This document shows positions 19,413 to 28,840 of a stretch of DNA of 64,000 nucleotides, piece by piece (positions within the stretch are counted from its first letter, which is position 1; every line of letters starts with the position of its first letter). Origin of the DNA: Cellvibrionaceae bacterium (GTDB taxonomy: Bacteria; Pseudomonadota; Gammaproteobacteria; Pseudomonadales; Cellvibrionaceae); contig JANPZW010000004.1 in the NCBI GenBank assembly GCA_024707385.1, forward strand, positions 124,001 to 188,000, given 5' to 3'. The position numbers were made by a program, and so were the translations under genes. The notes below the pieces were generated by a model. That model searched no databases. It worked only from the letters and a program-made list of their open reading frames with translations, and was not told the DNA's origin.

Positions 19413-20079
19413 TGTCGCCGCCTGTTTTGTTGTTTGCGGGCCGGGCTCGCAGTTGGCTCGACTCTGCCAAAACCACTGAATATCCAGAATCGCGATCGCC
19501 GGATTTTATGAGATGCCCAGAGCTTCGCGCAAGGGCAGAGCTGTGCGTTGGTGCCGCTTCGAATAGCGGATGGATTTTGGCTTTCACTGTGAACCGCGTC
19601 GCGAGCAAGGCGAGGCGCTTCCGCCAAATCGACGGAGGCCGCGTGGGACATGGACTTGGTCACAGTTGTACGTCATGAAACAGGCCGCTTTTCTCCTGCT
19701 TGAAACTTTGCAGGACCATCCCAATCTATAAGCGCCGCTACGTCAGTCGAGTTCGTTTCGGCGTCAGCAATCTTATTTTGTCTTCGCCGCCAGGCAGGCC
19801 ATCAGCGCCTGCGGGTGCGGTGCTTGTCACTTTTTGATTGATGGGGGAAATTAGCGTGGACAGCCGCGAGTGCCAGAGTCAGCCGGCAGTCATTGGTGCC
19901 TCTTGCCCACGAAGTTGTCTTTTGTCCGCAAGCCATCTCTCGCCCACGAGGCTGTATCTTTCCGCGGGCTGTCTTGCCCCGAGTTTGTCCCGCCTCACAT
20001 CTTTCATTATCTACTGTACTTCCATCCATGATCTGCGCACCTGGCGCAGTTTCTCTCTCATGCAAAGGAGGTTTTCCTC
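19413..20079. other. Long intergenic region upstream of the ABC operon
   Basis: About 667 bases separate two divergently transcribed genes. Several short frames are readable on both strands, but none has a known motif or convincing start. The last part leads to a very strong ribosome-binding site (AAAGGAGG at 20065-20072) for the ABC ATPase. I see no clear promoter, hairpin or RNA gene. Confidence 0.5.
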
Positions 20080-21024
20080 GTGATCACAGTTGAACGTCTG
20101 AACCGCACCTACGACAGTCTTCATGCCGTCCGGGATGTGAGTTTCACCATTCCACAGGGTGAAGTGATCGGCCTGTTGGGTCCCAACGGAGCCGGCAAAA
20201 CCACCATCATGAAAATGATGTGCGGATATCTGGAGCCCAGTTCCGGCACAGTCACCATTAATGGCACGGATGTGGCGCAGGACACCAAACTCGCCCAATC
20301 CTACATCGGTTATCTGCCGGAAAACCTGCCGGTGTACCCGGAGATGACGGTGGTGAGCTATCTGGAATATGCCGCAGGTCTGCGCGGAGTTGCCACGGAG
20401 CAGCAGGCGGCGGAAATCCGCCGGGTGCTGGACGCCACCGATTTGCGCAGCCGCGCCATGGATAAAATCGGTTCTTTATCGCGTGGCTTGAAACAGCGCG
20501 TTGGCGTTGCGCAGGCACTGCTAGGCAATCCAAAAGTTCTCGTGCTGGATGAGCCCACCAATGGCCTGGATCCCACGCAAACGCTCCAAATGCGCGAATT
20601 GATCCGCAAGCTGTCCGAAACCAGTACGGTGATTATCTCCACGCATATTCTTTCCGAAGTCGAAGTGATGTGTGATCGCCTGTTGATGGTGCGCAGTGGC
20701 GCCCTGGTGTTGGATTCGCGTATCGATGACCTCACTGAGGCCGGCATTCTGAGCGTGCGCACTTCTCTTGCGACTGCCGCATTGCAGACTATTTTGCAGG
20801 GCATGGCGGGGATTAAAGGTTTTCAATTCCAGCAGCAGGGAGTGATCAGCGAGTGCCGGGTAAAACTGGCTGAGCAGAGCACTGCCAACAGCGTAAGCGC
20901 AGAGCTTGCGCGCAAGATCATTGAAGCGGGTGGTGAACTCTATCAATTGCACCGTGAACAGCGCGATCTGGAGACGCTGTTCCGCGAACTGAATTCTGCG
21001 GAGGGCATTGCAAATGCAGCGTGA
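20080..21024 (+). CDS. ABC transporter ATP-binding protein (GldA/NosF type)
   Basis: The 314-residue ATPase has Walker A GLLGPNGAGKTTIMKMM (residues about 28-44), a Q-loop in YLPENLPVYPEMT, the signature SLSRGLKQRVGVAQALL, Walker B KVLVLDEPTNGLDP and the switch His in IISTHILSE. The C-terminal 90 residues form the regulatory tail usual in ATPases of ABC-2 type exporters. The GTG start has an excellent AAAGGAGG site. The 3' end overlaps the permease gene, so the two are translationally coupled. Confidence 0.92.
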   Translation: MITVERLNRTYDSLHAVRDVSFTIPQGEVIGLLGPNGAGKTTIMKMMCGYLEPSSGTVTINGTDVAQDTKLAQSYIGYLPENLPVYPEMTVVSYLEYAAGLRGVATEQQAAEIRRVLDATDLRSRAMDKIGSLSRGLKQRVGVAQALLGNPKVLVLDEPTNGLDPTQTLQMRELIRKLSETSTVIISTHILSEVEVMCDRLLMVRSGALVLDSRIDDLTEAGILSVRTSLATAALQTILQGMAGIKGFQFQQQGVISECRVKLAEQSTANSVSAELARKIIEAGGELYQLHREQRDLETLFRELNSAEGIANAA

Positions 21025-23905
21025 TAAAGCGACTGGAGCGCTTGGCAAAATCATTGTCAAAGAGCTGGGCCAATTTTTTCGCGCGCCGATTGCGTGGTTG
21101 TTTTTGAGCGCGTTTTTGTTGATCTCATTATTTGTATTTTTCTGGGTGGAGTCATTTTTCTCCCGCAATATCGCCGATGTGCGCCCGCTGTTTTCCTGGA
21201 TGCCATTGCTGCTGATTTTTCTTTCCGCAGCGCTCACCATGAAAATGTGGAGTGAGGAGCGTCGCAGCGGCACACTCGAGCACGTGCTGACCCAGCCGGT
21301 GCCGCTCTGGCAATTCGTGGTAGGGAAATTCATCGCCTGTTGGGTTCTGCTGGCGCTGGCGCTGTTGTTGACTCTGCCGCTGCCCATCACCGTGTCATTG
21401 TTAGGTGATCTGGATTGGGGTCCGGTGTGGTCAGGATACGTCGCGGCACTTTTGCTCGGCGGTTCTTATATCAGCATGGGCCTGTTTATTTCGTCGCGCT
21501 GTGATAATCAGATTGTCAGCCTGATTTTGGCGGTGACGCTCGCCGCTATTTTCTATCTGATCGGCGCTGGTGTCTTGACCGGCCTTTTCGGCAATCAGAC
21601 AGCGGAGATCATGCGCGCGCTGGGCACCGGGTCGCGGTTTGAATCGATTACCCGCGGTGTGTTGGATATGCGCGATCTTTATTATTACTTGAGCCTGATC
21701 GTGGCATTTCTGGCCTTGAATATTTTTGCTCTGGAGCGGGGACGCTGGGCCAGCGACGGCAACGGCAAATTGCACAGTATCTGGCGCTGGGGGACAGCTC
21801 TTGTCGTGGCCAATATCCTCGTCGCCAACGTCTGGTTGAGTCAGGTTGCCTCTCTGCGCTGGGATACCACGCGTGGCAATATGTATTCAATTTCCTCCGC
21901 GACACACGGCTATCTTGCGCAATTGCAGGAGCCCATTCTGATCCGTGGTTATTTCACTCAGAAAACACATCCGTTGCTGGCGCCGCTGGTGCCGCAGCTG
22001 CAAGATCTGTTGCGCGAATACGAGATTGCCGGCAGAGGCAATGTGCGTGTCGAAATCGTCGACCCGACGATGCAGCCGGAAATGGAAGATGACGCCAACA
22101 ATCGCTTCGGCATCAAACCTACCCCCTTCCGGGTGAATGATCGCCATCAGGCCGCGTTGGTGAATTCTTATTTCGACGTTTTGGTGCAATACGGCGATCA
22201 ACATCAGGTATTGGGCTTCAATGACTTGATAGAAGTGAAATTCCGCGGTGATACCGATATCAACGTGCAATTGCGCAACCCCGAGTACGACATCACTCGC
22301 GTGATTAAAAAAGTGCTATATGAATATCAATCCGGTGGCGATATTTATGCGAGTTTGAAAGCACCTGTCGAATTGGAGCTTTATATATCCGCGGACAATC
22401 GATTGCCCCCGGAGCTGGTGGAGTTGCGCAAGGCCATCGACAAGGAAATTGAAGATGTGAAAAAAACGGCCGGGGATAAATTTACCGTCCGTATTATCGA
22501 CCCGGACGCCAATGGTGGAGCGGAAGGCCGGCGCATTGCGGAGGAATATGGGTTCGCACCCTTGGCCTCTGATCTGATTGATCCCAAGCCCTTTTTCTTT
22601 TATGCGGCGCTCGGTCATGTTGATCAGTTGATCCAGATTCCACTCGGCGATTTTAGTGTCGGCAGCTTCCGCACAGGGTTGCAGGCGGGGGTCAAACGTT
22701 TTGCCCAGGGCTTCACCCGCACTGTTGCCTTGGTGACGCCATCCGAAGCGGGAGCGCCGCAGCACTATGGAATGCCGATGTCCGATAAACCGCGTTTTAA
22801 TGCATTACGGGAAATGTTGAGCCAGGATCTCAATGTGGTAAGTGAGGATCTGGCGGATGGTCGCGTTGAGGGCAACGTGGATTTGCTGGTGCTGGCGGCG
22901 CCGGATTTTACCGATGAGAAACAGCTGTACGCGGTCGACCAGTTTTTGATGCGGGGCGGCACGGTGATTGCCGCACTCTCTCCGTATTCGGCGAAGATCG
23001 GCAAAAGCAGCATGACACTGGAAAATTATGCCAGTGAGTTCGGTCGCTGGCTTGCGGGTATGGGTGTGAATATTGGTAATGAACTTGTTCTGGATTCGCA
23101 AAATTCCGCTTTCCCGGTTCCCACCGTGCGCGAAGTGGGCGGCAGGCGCTTCAATGAAATGCGTTTGATGGATTATCCATATTTTGTTGATGTGCGAGGC
23201 GAGGGGCTCAATAGCGACTCGGCGGTGACCGCAGATTTGCCGCAGGTCATTGTACCCTGGGCATCGCCGATTCAGCTCGACGAAACGAAAACTGGCGGCT
23301 TGGCTGTGACGCCCTTGCTGCGCAGTACCGAGCGCGCCTGGTTGGGTGACACCACTGGCGTCGTCCCCAATGCAACTCAGTTGCAGCACGGCTATACCGC
23401 CAGCGGTGAACGCAAAAGCCATCTGCTGGCGGTGGCATTGCAAGGTAAATTCACCTCGTATTTCGCCGGCAAGGATTCACCATTACTAAGTGCATCGCAA
23501 GCGGGTGAAGCGGAAGGTGAGAGTGCCGAAGCCAAGGCTCAACCTATTGATGCCGTATTGAATCATTCTGCGGACACGGCGCGGTTGCTGGTATTTTCCT
23601 CCACTGACATGTTCAGCGATCAGGTTGTGAATATGCTGAGCAGTGTTTACGGCGGCAATTATCTGAGCAGCTTGCAATTGGTGGTCAACGCGGTGGACTG
23701 GTCTTTGGAAGACCAGGGGCTGCTCGGCATACGCGCCCGCGGCCATTTCAACCGCACTTTGGCGCCAATGGAAATCGGCGCACAGCAATTCTGGGAATAT
23801 CTCAATTATGGTTTGGCGCTGTTGGGGTTATTGATTCTCTGGCTTGTTTTGCACTATGCGAATCGCGCTCGCGACGCGCGGTATCAACAGTGGCTGGCGG
23901 CTTAA
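21014..23905 (+). CDS. ABC-2 permease fused to a GldG-like domain
   Basis: The 963-residue protein joins two parts that are separate in Bacteroidetes. Residues about 1-240 are an ABC-2/GldF permease with six membrane helices (FFRAPIAWLFLSAF, MKMWSEERRSGTLEHVLTQP). Another helix near 265 leads into a large extracytoplasmic GldG-like region (YSISSATHGYLAQL, DPTMQPEMEDDANNRFGI, VALVTPSEAG) and a final helix near 935. I use the ATG at 21014, which follows GGAGGG; a TTG at 21008 is also possible. The partner ATPase is upstream and a DUF4340 protein downstream. The transported substrate is unknown; no gliding genes are present. Confidence 0.88.
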   Translation: MQRDKATGALGKIIVKELGQFFRAPIAWLFLSAFLLISLFVFFWVESFFSRNIADVRPLFSWMPLLLIFLSAALTMKMWSEERRSGTLEHVLTQPVPLWQFVVGKFIACWVLLALALLLTLPLPITVSLLGDLDWGPVWSGYVAALLLGGSYISMGLFISSRCDNQIVSLILAVTLAAIFYLIGAGVLTGLFGNQTAEIMRALGTGSRFESITRGVLDMRDLYYYLSLIVAFLALNIFALERGRWASDGNGKLHSIWRWGTALVVANILVANVWLSQVASLRWDTTRGNMYSISSATHGYLAQLQEPILIRGYFTQKTHPLLAPLVPQLQDLLREYEIAGRGNVRVEIVDPTMQPEMEDDANNRFGIKPTPFRVNDRHQAALVNSYFDVLVQYGDQHQVLGFNDLIEVKFRGDTDINVQLRNPEYDITRVIKKVLYEYQSGGDIYASLKAPVELELYISADNRLPPELVELRKAIDKEIEDVKKTAGDKFTVRIIDPDANGGAEGRRIAEEYGFAPLASDLIDPKPFFFYAALGHVDQLIQIPLGDFSVGSFRTGLQAGVKRFAQGFTRTVALVTPSEAGAPQHYGMPMSDKPRFNALREMLSQDLNVVSEDLADGRVEGNVDLLVLAAPDFTDEKQLYAVDQFLMRGGTVIAALSPYSAKIGKSSMTLENYASEFGRWLAGMGVNIGNELVLDSQNSAFPVPTVREVGGRRFNEMRLMDYPYFVDVRGEGLNSDSAVTADLPQVIVPWASPIQLDETKTGGLAVTPLLRSTERAWLGDTTGVVPNATQLQHGYTASGERKSHLLAVALQGKFTSYFAGKDSPLLSASQAGEAEGESAEAKAQPIDAVLNHSADTARLLVFSSTDMFSDQVVNMLSSVYGGNYLSSLQLVVNAVDWSLEDQGLLGIRARGHFNRTLAPMEIGAQQFWEYLNYGLALLGLLILWLVLHYANRARDARYQQWLAA

Positions 23906-23917
23906 TCGGGGGGTGAT

Positions 23918-24916
23918 ATGAAAACATCGAAAATTGAAAAATCCGCAAAAAAAATTCCCTGGCTCGCCGGCCTCTTTGCAGTCCAGGTCGTCCTCGCGGT
24001 GGTGTTGTTCAGCATGCACAATCGCCAGCCCGCTGGACAAAATGAACCTCTGTTGGCTTTTGACCGCGCGACTCTCGATTACATCGAAATTACCGCGCCC
24101 GATGGCCAGATCAAGCTGGAGAAAAAAGATGGCCAGTGGCAGATCGGTGAAGGTTTGCCGGCGCTCGCCTCGCGCGTGGATGAATTGCTGAAGGAATTTG
24201 AAGGCATGCGCAGTGGATGGGCGGTGGCTACCACGCCTGAGGCGGCTGCGCGTTTCGAGGTGACCGAGGAAAAATTCCGCCGCAAAATTCATTTGCGACA
24301 GGGCTCTGCCGAGGTGGGAAGCCTGCTGCTGGGCACCTCGCCGAATTTCCGCTCCTCGCATGTGCGCAAGCCCGGCGCGAAAGAAATTTATTCCGTCAAA
24401 CTGGATGAATTTTCCCTGCCTGTGGAACAGGAGAGCTGGCTCGACAACCAGCTGCTGCGCCCCAAAGGTGACGTGACGGCGTTGCAGTTCGGCGAGAAAA
24501 AGATTGAGAAAATATCCGGTCAGTGGCCGGCGCCCACACCGGGCGCTGTGGCTGCGCCTGAGCAACCGACGGAGTCCGAAGAGACAGCTGCATCAGCAGG
24601 CTTCGATAGTGCCGCTTTTAGCAAGGCACTGGCGGAGCTGACAGTGCAGGGCGTCGCCAAAGATCAAGCGGAATTGGACGCTCCGACAACGGAAAACACG
24701 CAAAGCCAGGCTGCTAAAAGTCAAGCTACTAATAATAGTAGCAAGCTGCTGCAAATCCGGTGGCAGGTGATTACCAGCGATGGTGTGTACGATTATCAAT
24801 TGCTGAGCAAAAATGATCAGTACTACATTCGCCGTGGCGATGTGTCGCACACCTTCAAACTGTCCAAAACCCAATACGACGCACTCGCCAAGATCCAGGA
24901 GCTGCGCCAGTCTTGA
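23918..24916 (+). CDS. DUF4340 domain protein of the Gld-type ABC operon
   Basis: The 332-residue protein has one N-terminal membrane anchor (WLAGLFAVQVVLAVVLFSM) and an extracytoplasmic part with the DUF4340 pattern: LLAFDRATLDYIEITAPDGQIKL, GQWQIGEGLPA and the later YSVKLDEFSLPVEQESWLDNQLL region. DUF4340 genes commonly follow GldG-like genes, so it is probably the third component of this exporter. A Glu/Ala/Thr-rich stretch (about residues 205-275) looks like a flexible linker. It starts 12 bases after the permease stop codon. Confidence 0.85.
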   Translation: MKTSKIEKSAKKIPWLAGLFAVQVVLAVVLFSMHNRQPAGQNEPLLAFDRATLDYIEITAPDGQIKLEKKDGQWQIGEGLPALASRVDELLKEFEGMRSGWAVATTPEAAARFEVTEEKFRRKIHLRQGSAEVGSLLLGTSPNFRSSHVRKPGAKEIYSVKLDEFSLPVEQESWLDNQLLRPKGDVTALQFGEKKIEKISGQWPAPTPGAVAAPEQPTESEETAASAGFDSAAFSKALAELTVQGVAKDQAELDAPTTENTQSQAAKSQATNNSSKLLQIRWQVITSDGVYDYQLLSKNDQYYIRRGDVSHTFKLSKTQYDALAKIQELRQS

Positions 24917-24925
24917 TCCCGCCTA

Positions 24926-24950
24926 CCTCCCGCGCGAGCGGGAGGTTTTC
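24926..24950 (+). terminator. Rho-independent terminator of the ABC operon
   Basis: An eight-base-pair stem CCTCCCGC/GCGGGAGG with a GCGA loop (24926-24945) is followed by TTTTCTCTTG. It closes the three-gene operon. Confidence 0.85.
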
Positions 24951-25106
24951 TCTTGTCTGACCTCCCTTTTTGCGGTGTTTTGTCTGGCTTCGAGCGGAAC
25001 TTCAGCGGGGAAAACATATCTTTATTCTGCGCTGACGAAGCACGTTGAAAACGGATCGCTGAGCCCCATAGTATTTTTCCCCTGATTTCTGTTGAGGAAT
25101 AACCGA

Positions 25107-26468
25107 ATGAAATTCCCAGCCGTGTTGGCCCTGAGTATAAGCTTGTTGTCTGCGGCCCCTGTGATGGCCGCTTTGCCGAATGTAGATGCCAGTGGCAACG
25201 CGCTGCCTTCTTTGGCTCCCATGCTAAAAAGCGTGAACCCCGCCGTCGTCAATATCGCCACCTTCACCAAACGTGAAGCCAATAATCCATTGATGAACGA
25301 TCCATTTTTCCGCCATTTTTTTGATGTGCCGGAGCGCCGGCAAATGCCACAACAGCGGCAGCGCAGCGCAGGATCTGGAGTGATCGTGGATGCCCAGGGC
25401 GGCATGGTCATTACCAATCATCACGTCATCAATGGCGCGGATGAAATTCAGGTGGTGCTTAATGACGGGCGCAGTTTTGCCGCAGAGCTGGTCGGCTCCG
25501 ATCCCGAAGTAGATATTGCGGTGCTGAAAATCGAGGCGGCCAACCTCACGCAATTGAGCATGAGTAATTCAGACGAATTGCAGGTCGGCGATTTTGTGGT
25601 GGCGATCGGCAATCCCTTCGGTCTCGGGCAGACGGTTACCACCGGTGTGGTGAGCGCCTTGGGCAGAAGCGGTCTGGGTATTGAGGGATACGAGGATTTT
25701 ATTCAGACCGACGCGTCCATTAACCCCGGTAATTCCGGCGGCGCGCTGGTGAATTTGCGCGGCGAGCTGATCGGCATCAATACGGCGATCATCGCCCCGG
25801 CGGGTGGCAATGTGGGAATTGGTTTTGCCATTCCCGTCAACATGGCGCGCGCCAGCATCGAACAAATTGTCGAGCACGGTGAAGTGAAGCGCGGCCAAAT
25901 CGGCGTCAGTATTCAGGACGTAACACCGGAATTGCAGGAGGCGTTCGGTCTGAAAAATGGCCAGTTGGGCGTGCTGATTACCGGTGTGGCAGACAAGTCG
26001 GAAGCGGAAAAAGCGGGGCTGAAACCGGGGGATGTTGTGATTGCCGTGGATGGCCGTCCGACTCTGTCGACTGGCGCTCTGCGCAACGCCATTGGGGTGC
26101 GCAAAATTGGCGACCACGTGAAGATCACCGTCATCCGCGACGGCAAGGAAAAAACTGTGCGCAGCAAAGTGGGCAGCCCGGATACGGGTTTCGCCGGAAG
26201 GGCGGGCGGCAAGTCGACACTGACCCCGCTGCTCGAAGGCGCCGAATTTGAAAATAATCGCGATGGCACCGGCGTAGTGGTGGCGCGTATTGAGCCGAGG
26301 TCGCCAGCCGCAGCGAACGGGTTGCAGGTCGGTGATGTGATCATCGGGGCTAACAGAATGCGCGTTGAGAATCTTGAAGCGCTTAATAAAGCGGTTGCGC
26401 GCAGCAAGGATTCAATTCTGCTCCATATTCAGCGAGGCCGCGGCAGCTTTTATCTCGTTATCCGCTGA
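25107..26468 (+). CDS. Do-type periplasmic serine protease (DegP/DegQ family)
   Basis: The 453-residue protein has a signal peptide ending near PVMAALP, a trypsin-like domain with catalytic His106 (NHHVING), Asp136 (EVDIAVL) and Ser210 (NPGNSGGALV), and two PDZ domains (about residues 260-345 and 365-445). This is the layout of Do/DegQ proteins that degrade and hold misfolded envelope proteins. GAGGAATAACCGA before the ATG at 25107 fixes the start. No rseA/rpoE genes, often adjacent to mucD, are here, so I do not choose between DegP, DegQ and MucD. Confidence 0.92.
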   Translation: MKFPAVLALSISLLSAAPVMAALPNVDASGNALPSLAPMLKSVNPAVVNIATFTKREANNPLMNDPFFRHFFDVPERRQMPQQRQRSAGSGVIVDAQGGMVITNHHVINGADEIQVVLNDGRSFAAELVGSDPEVDIAVLKIEAANLTQLSMSNSDELQVGDFVVAIGNPFGLGQTVTTGVVSALGRSGLGIEGYEDFIQTDASINPGNSGGALVNLRGELIGINTAIIAPAGGNVGIGFAIPVNMARASIEQIVEHGEVKRGQIGVSIQDVTPELQEAFGLKNGQLGVLITGVADKSEAEKAGLKPGDVVIAVDGRPTLSTGALRNAIGVRKIGDHVKITVIRDGKEKTVRSKVGSPDTGFAGRAGGKSTLTPLLEGAEFENNRDGTGVVVARIEPRSPAAANGLQVGDVIIGANRMRVENLEALNKAVARSKDSILLHIQRGRGSFYLVIR

Positions 26469-26474
26469 CCAGAA

Positions 26475-26505
26475 AACCTGCACCGCAAAAAAGGCGGTGC
26501 AGGTT
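26475..26505. terminator. Bidirectional rho-independent terminator
   Basis: A 12-base-pair perfect stem AACCTGCACCGC/GCGGTGCAGGTT (26475-26486 and 26494-26505) lies between the protease gene and the convergent acetyltransferase gene. The left-hand side has a T-rich tail on the minus strand. Confidence 0.85.
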
Positions 26506-26506
26506 C

Positions 26507-26944
26507 TCATTTATTTTTCCGCAGATTTTTTTTCATCAGCAGCGAGCTCACCGGGCACAATCCGCTGAATTCCCATGTTTTCCGAATTGCGGCCGGGGCG
26601 CTATCGCGCGATATTGGCTGAAAATCGAACTCTTCAAAAAATTCCTGCGCCGTGACAGTGAGCAAATACAGCTCACTGATATTGAGCTGATGCGCCATTG
26701 TCTCAACATGTTTCACCAGGTGGGTACCGATGCCTTGATTGCGCCGCGCAGGGCTGACCACTAGAGAGCGCAGTAAACCGTAGGGAGCGAAGGGTTCCAG
26801 GCCGACGATGCCGACCGGCAGGCGCCCGTCCGTTGCCGCCCAGAAATAATTGAAATGCGCCTCGGTCAAGTCGGCCGTAGGAAGATTGGCGGCATTGAGC
26901 AAGCCCAGCGCGTCGGCGCTGGTTGGCTGGTAAATCGAAATCAT
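26507..26944 (-). CDS. GNAT acetyltransferase resembling ArsN2
   Basis: The 145-residue protein has a GNAT acetyl-CoA site (RSLVVSPARRNQGIGTHLV, the R/Q-x-x-G-x-G/A type). Its LEPFAPYGLLRSL, LYLLTVTAQEFFEEFDF and WEFSGLCPVSSLLM segments match the ArsN2 family, which is often found in arsenic-resistance operons and includes proteins acting on arsenic compounds or amino-acid-like antibiotics. No ars genes are nearby, so the role is uncertain. The ATG at 26944 has GAGG upstream, which supports it over a much longer frame. Confidence 0.8.
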   Translation of the reverse strand: MISIYQPTSADALGLLNAANLPTADLTEAHFNYFWAATDGRLPVGIVGLEPFAPYGLLRSLVVSPARRNQGIGTHLVKHVETMAHQLNISELYLLTVTAQEFFEEFDFQPISRDSAPAAIRKTWEFSGLCPVSSLLMKKNLRKNK

Positions 26945-27080
26945 GCTCTTCGCCTCAGCAAATATCGCGACTAATGTAACCCAAAGCCCGGGTTTGCCAT
27001 AGTCTTGCGGATGTGTGAACGATTTTATCGAAAAAATTACCAATGGGTGGTGGCGGCAGGTTTTTGGCGGCGGGCTTTCA

Positions 27081-27154
27081 ATGTATAACGGCGTGCCCGA
27101 TGTATAGCCGAGTGCACTAATATATAAAGTGCGCCCAACGTATAAATGGCGCAG
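27081..27154. repeat. Four imperfect tandem repeats of about 19 bases
   Basis: Units begin at 27081 (ATGTATAACGGCGTGCCCG), 27100 (ATGTATAGCCGAGTGCACTA), 27120 (ATATATAAAGTGCGCCCA) and 27138 (ACGTATAAATGGCGCAG). Each has a TATA core followed by a G/C-rich part, with a spacing of about two helical turns. They lie in the promoter region between two divergent genes. They may be stacked binding sites or a decayed duplication. Confidence 0.55.
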
Positions 27155-27240
27155 CGCTTTTCGGGTAAAATCCGCCTGAAATTTTCGCGCGGCAGCGTAA
27201 GCGTCCGGTTTAATGTCCGCATATTCCAAGAGGCTCGATC

Positions 27241-27837
27241 ATGAAAAAACAATTCTGCAATATTCTGCTGCTCGCAGCCGGGTTGATAGTGAGTTCCGAC
27301 GCTGCGTTTGCCGCCGCGCCTCGCGCTATGAGTATTACAGATGAACTGCTGGCGCTGCTTCTGGAGAAGCATCTGCCGGCGCCGCTCTATGAGCAGGGCA
27401 GCAATCCCTGGCCCGGCGGGGCTTATTCATTGGAGGTGCATAAGGCGGGTCGTCCCGAGGTCACCAGCTCAACAAAAAATATTCACGTCAAAATTCCTTT
27501 GAAAGTATTGATTGCGGGTAATGCGGGCAGCGAATTGTTGCAACTGAAAATGACCTGCAGCAGCACGTTTACCACGATTGGCGAAATCACCTTCACGCCG
27601 GAAAAACCCGGAGTTGTCAGCTCCCTGGCCTCCGCCATTACACTGCCGGTGCCACCTGCCATGGCGAATTGTGATGGTATGCAGTTTCCTATCGAGGAAT
27701 ATCTGCGCAACGTAGTGACACAAAACAAACGTCAGTGGGAATTGAAACTGGACGCGCAGATGAAAGAATGGCTCCAGGGAGAGGGAGTGAAACCCGCACA
27801 GACACCTGCTCCAGCACCTGCCGCGGCAGCGAAATAA
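27241..27837 (+). CDS. Exported hypothetical protein, 198 residues
   Basis: A signal peptide (MKKQFCNILLLAAGLIVSSDAAFA) is followed by a domain with many beta-strand-like segments (NIHVKIPLKVLIAG, LLQLKMTCSSTFTTIGEITF, SLASAITLPVPP) and a tail rich in Pro, Ala and Gln (about residues 182-198). Two cysteines (in KMTCSS and ANCDG) could form a disulfide. The strand pattern resembles periplasmic lipid-binding or DUF1439-like folds, but I cannot name a family. It starts with ATG and is followed after about 50 bases by a thioredoxin-like gene in the same direction, so both may be one operon. Confidence 0.65.
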   Translation: MKKQFCNILLLAAGLIVSSDAAFAAAPRAMSITDELLALLLEKHLPAPLYEQGSNPWPGGAYSLEVHKAGRPEVTSSTKNIHVKIPLKVLIAGNAGSELLQLKMTCSSTFTTIGEITFTPEKPGVVSSLASAITLPVPPAMANCDGMQFPIEEYLRNVVTQNKRQWELKLDAQMKEWLQGEGVKPAQTPAPAPAAAAK

Positions 27838-27889
27838 GGCCGCCTTGTGGGTTTAATCGATACGTCGGAATATCGCCGAGGATTTTGTA

Positions 27890-28690
27890 TTGTCCTTTAA
27901 TATAGGTCCATTTCTTTTCACTCCCGTTATTCTTGTGTTCGTCGCCGCTTACGCGTCGGCAATGCTGACAGGGTGGCTGGTTGGGCGGAAGAAAAATATT
28001 TCTGTAGAGCCTGTGTTGAGCAACATGCTGATTTTTGGCGTGGTGGCGGCGAGGCTGGCTTTTGTCGGACTGTATTTGAGTGACTACACGCTTCAACCCT
28101 GGCGCATTATTGATATTCGCGACGGTGGATTTATTCATGGAGCGGGACTTTTCGCCGCGCTGGTTGTGGGAATCTATTATTCCTGGCGCACACCTGCTCT
28201 CAGGAAAATTCTCGGTTCTGCCGTTGTGGCCGGTGGATTGATCTGGGGCGCAGGCACGCTTGTATTTAAAATCTTACAGCCCGAGCCTCCGAATATCGCC
28301 GAGCTGGCGCTGGCGACGACGGATGGAGAGCAACAGATTTTCCATAATGAAGGTAAACCGGTGGTGGCCAATCTCTGGGCCACTTGGTGTCCGCCGTGCC
28401 GCAGGGAAATGCCGGTGCTCGCCGATGCGCAACAGCGGGAAAAAGCAGTGGAGTTCATCTTTGTCAACCAGGGCGAGTCGGCAGACGCCGTTCTCGATTA
28501 TTTGCGTAAGCAAACCTTCGCGCTCAATCACGTTTATTTGGATGAGTCGGTATTGTGGTCCAAGCAGCTAGGCGCTGCGGGTATGCCCACGACTTTATTT
28601 TTTGACGCGCAAGGAAATCTTGTCGGCTCCCATATGGGCGAATTGTCGGCGCAAAGCCTGAAGCACGCGTTGAAACGCTATTTCCATTAG
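27890..28690 (+). CDS. TlpA-like thioredoxin with an N-terminal Lgt-like membrane domain
   Basis: The 266-residue protein has three to four membrane helices in residues 1-125, with a DGGFIHGAGLFAAL segment that recalls prolipoprotein diacylglyceryl transferase (Lgt). From residue 135 there is a periplasmic thioredoxin fold with the active site WATWCPPCRREMP (Cys167, Cys170) and the cis-Pro loop AAGMPTTLFF. Such proteins reduce disulfides in the periplasm, for example during cytochrome maturation. The membrane part lacks the full Lgt signature, so it is probably an anchor or an electron relay. The start is TTG at 27890. Confidence 0.8.
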   Translation: MSFNIGPFLFTPVILVFVAAYASAMLTGWLVGRKKNISVEPVLSNMLIFGVVAARLAFVGLYLSDYTLQPWRIIDIRDGGFIHGAGLFAALVVGIYYSWRTPALRKILGSAVVAGGLIWGAGTLVFKILQPEPPNIAELALATTDGEQQIFHNEGKPVVANLWATWCPPCRREMPVLADAQQREKAVEFIFVNQGESADAVLDYLRKQTFALNHVYLDESVLWSKQLGAAGMPTTLFFDAQGNLVGSHMGELSAQSLKHALKRYFH

Positions 28691-28840
28691 GCCCGAAAAG
28701 GGCGTTTTGCAGACGCTCTAATCCCGAGAGTATCTCAAAAACACCCACCCGCCATAACTTCCGTAAGTGCTTTGCGCGACTGGATGTCCAGGTGAAAGTG
28801 TGTAGAATCCGCACCGTTTTGGTCACCTAAGAGCGGCACC

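Noticed and set aside
19412..19678. Short frames in the 19.4-20.1 kb gap as possible genes
   Set aside because: No ribosome-binding site, domain or consistent codon pattern supports any of them.
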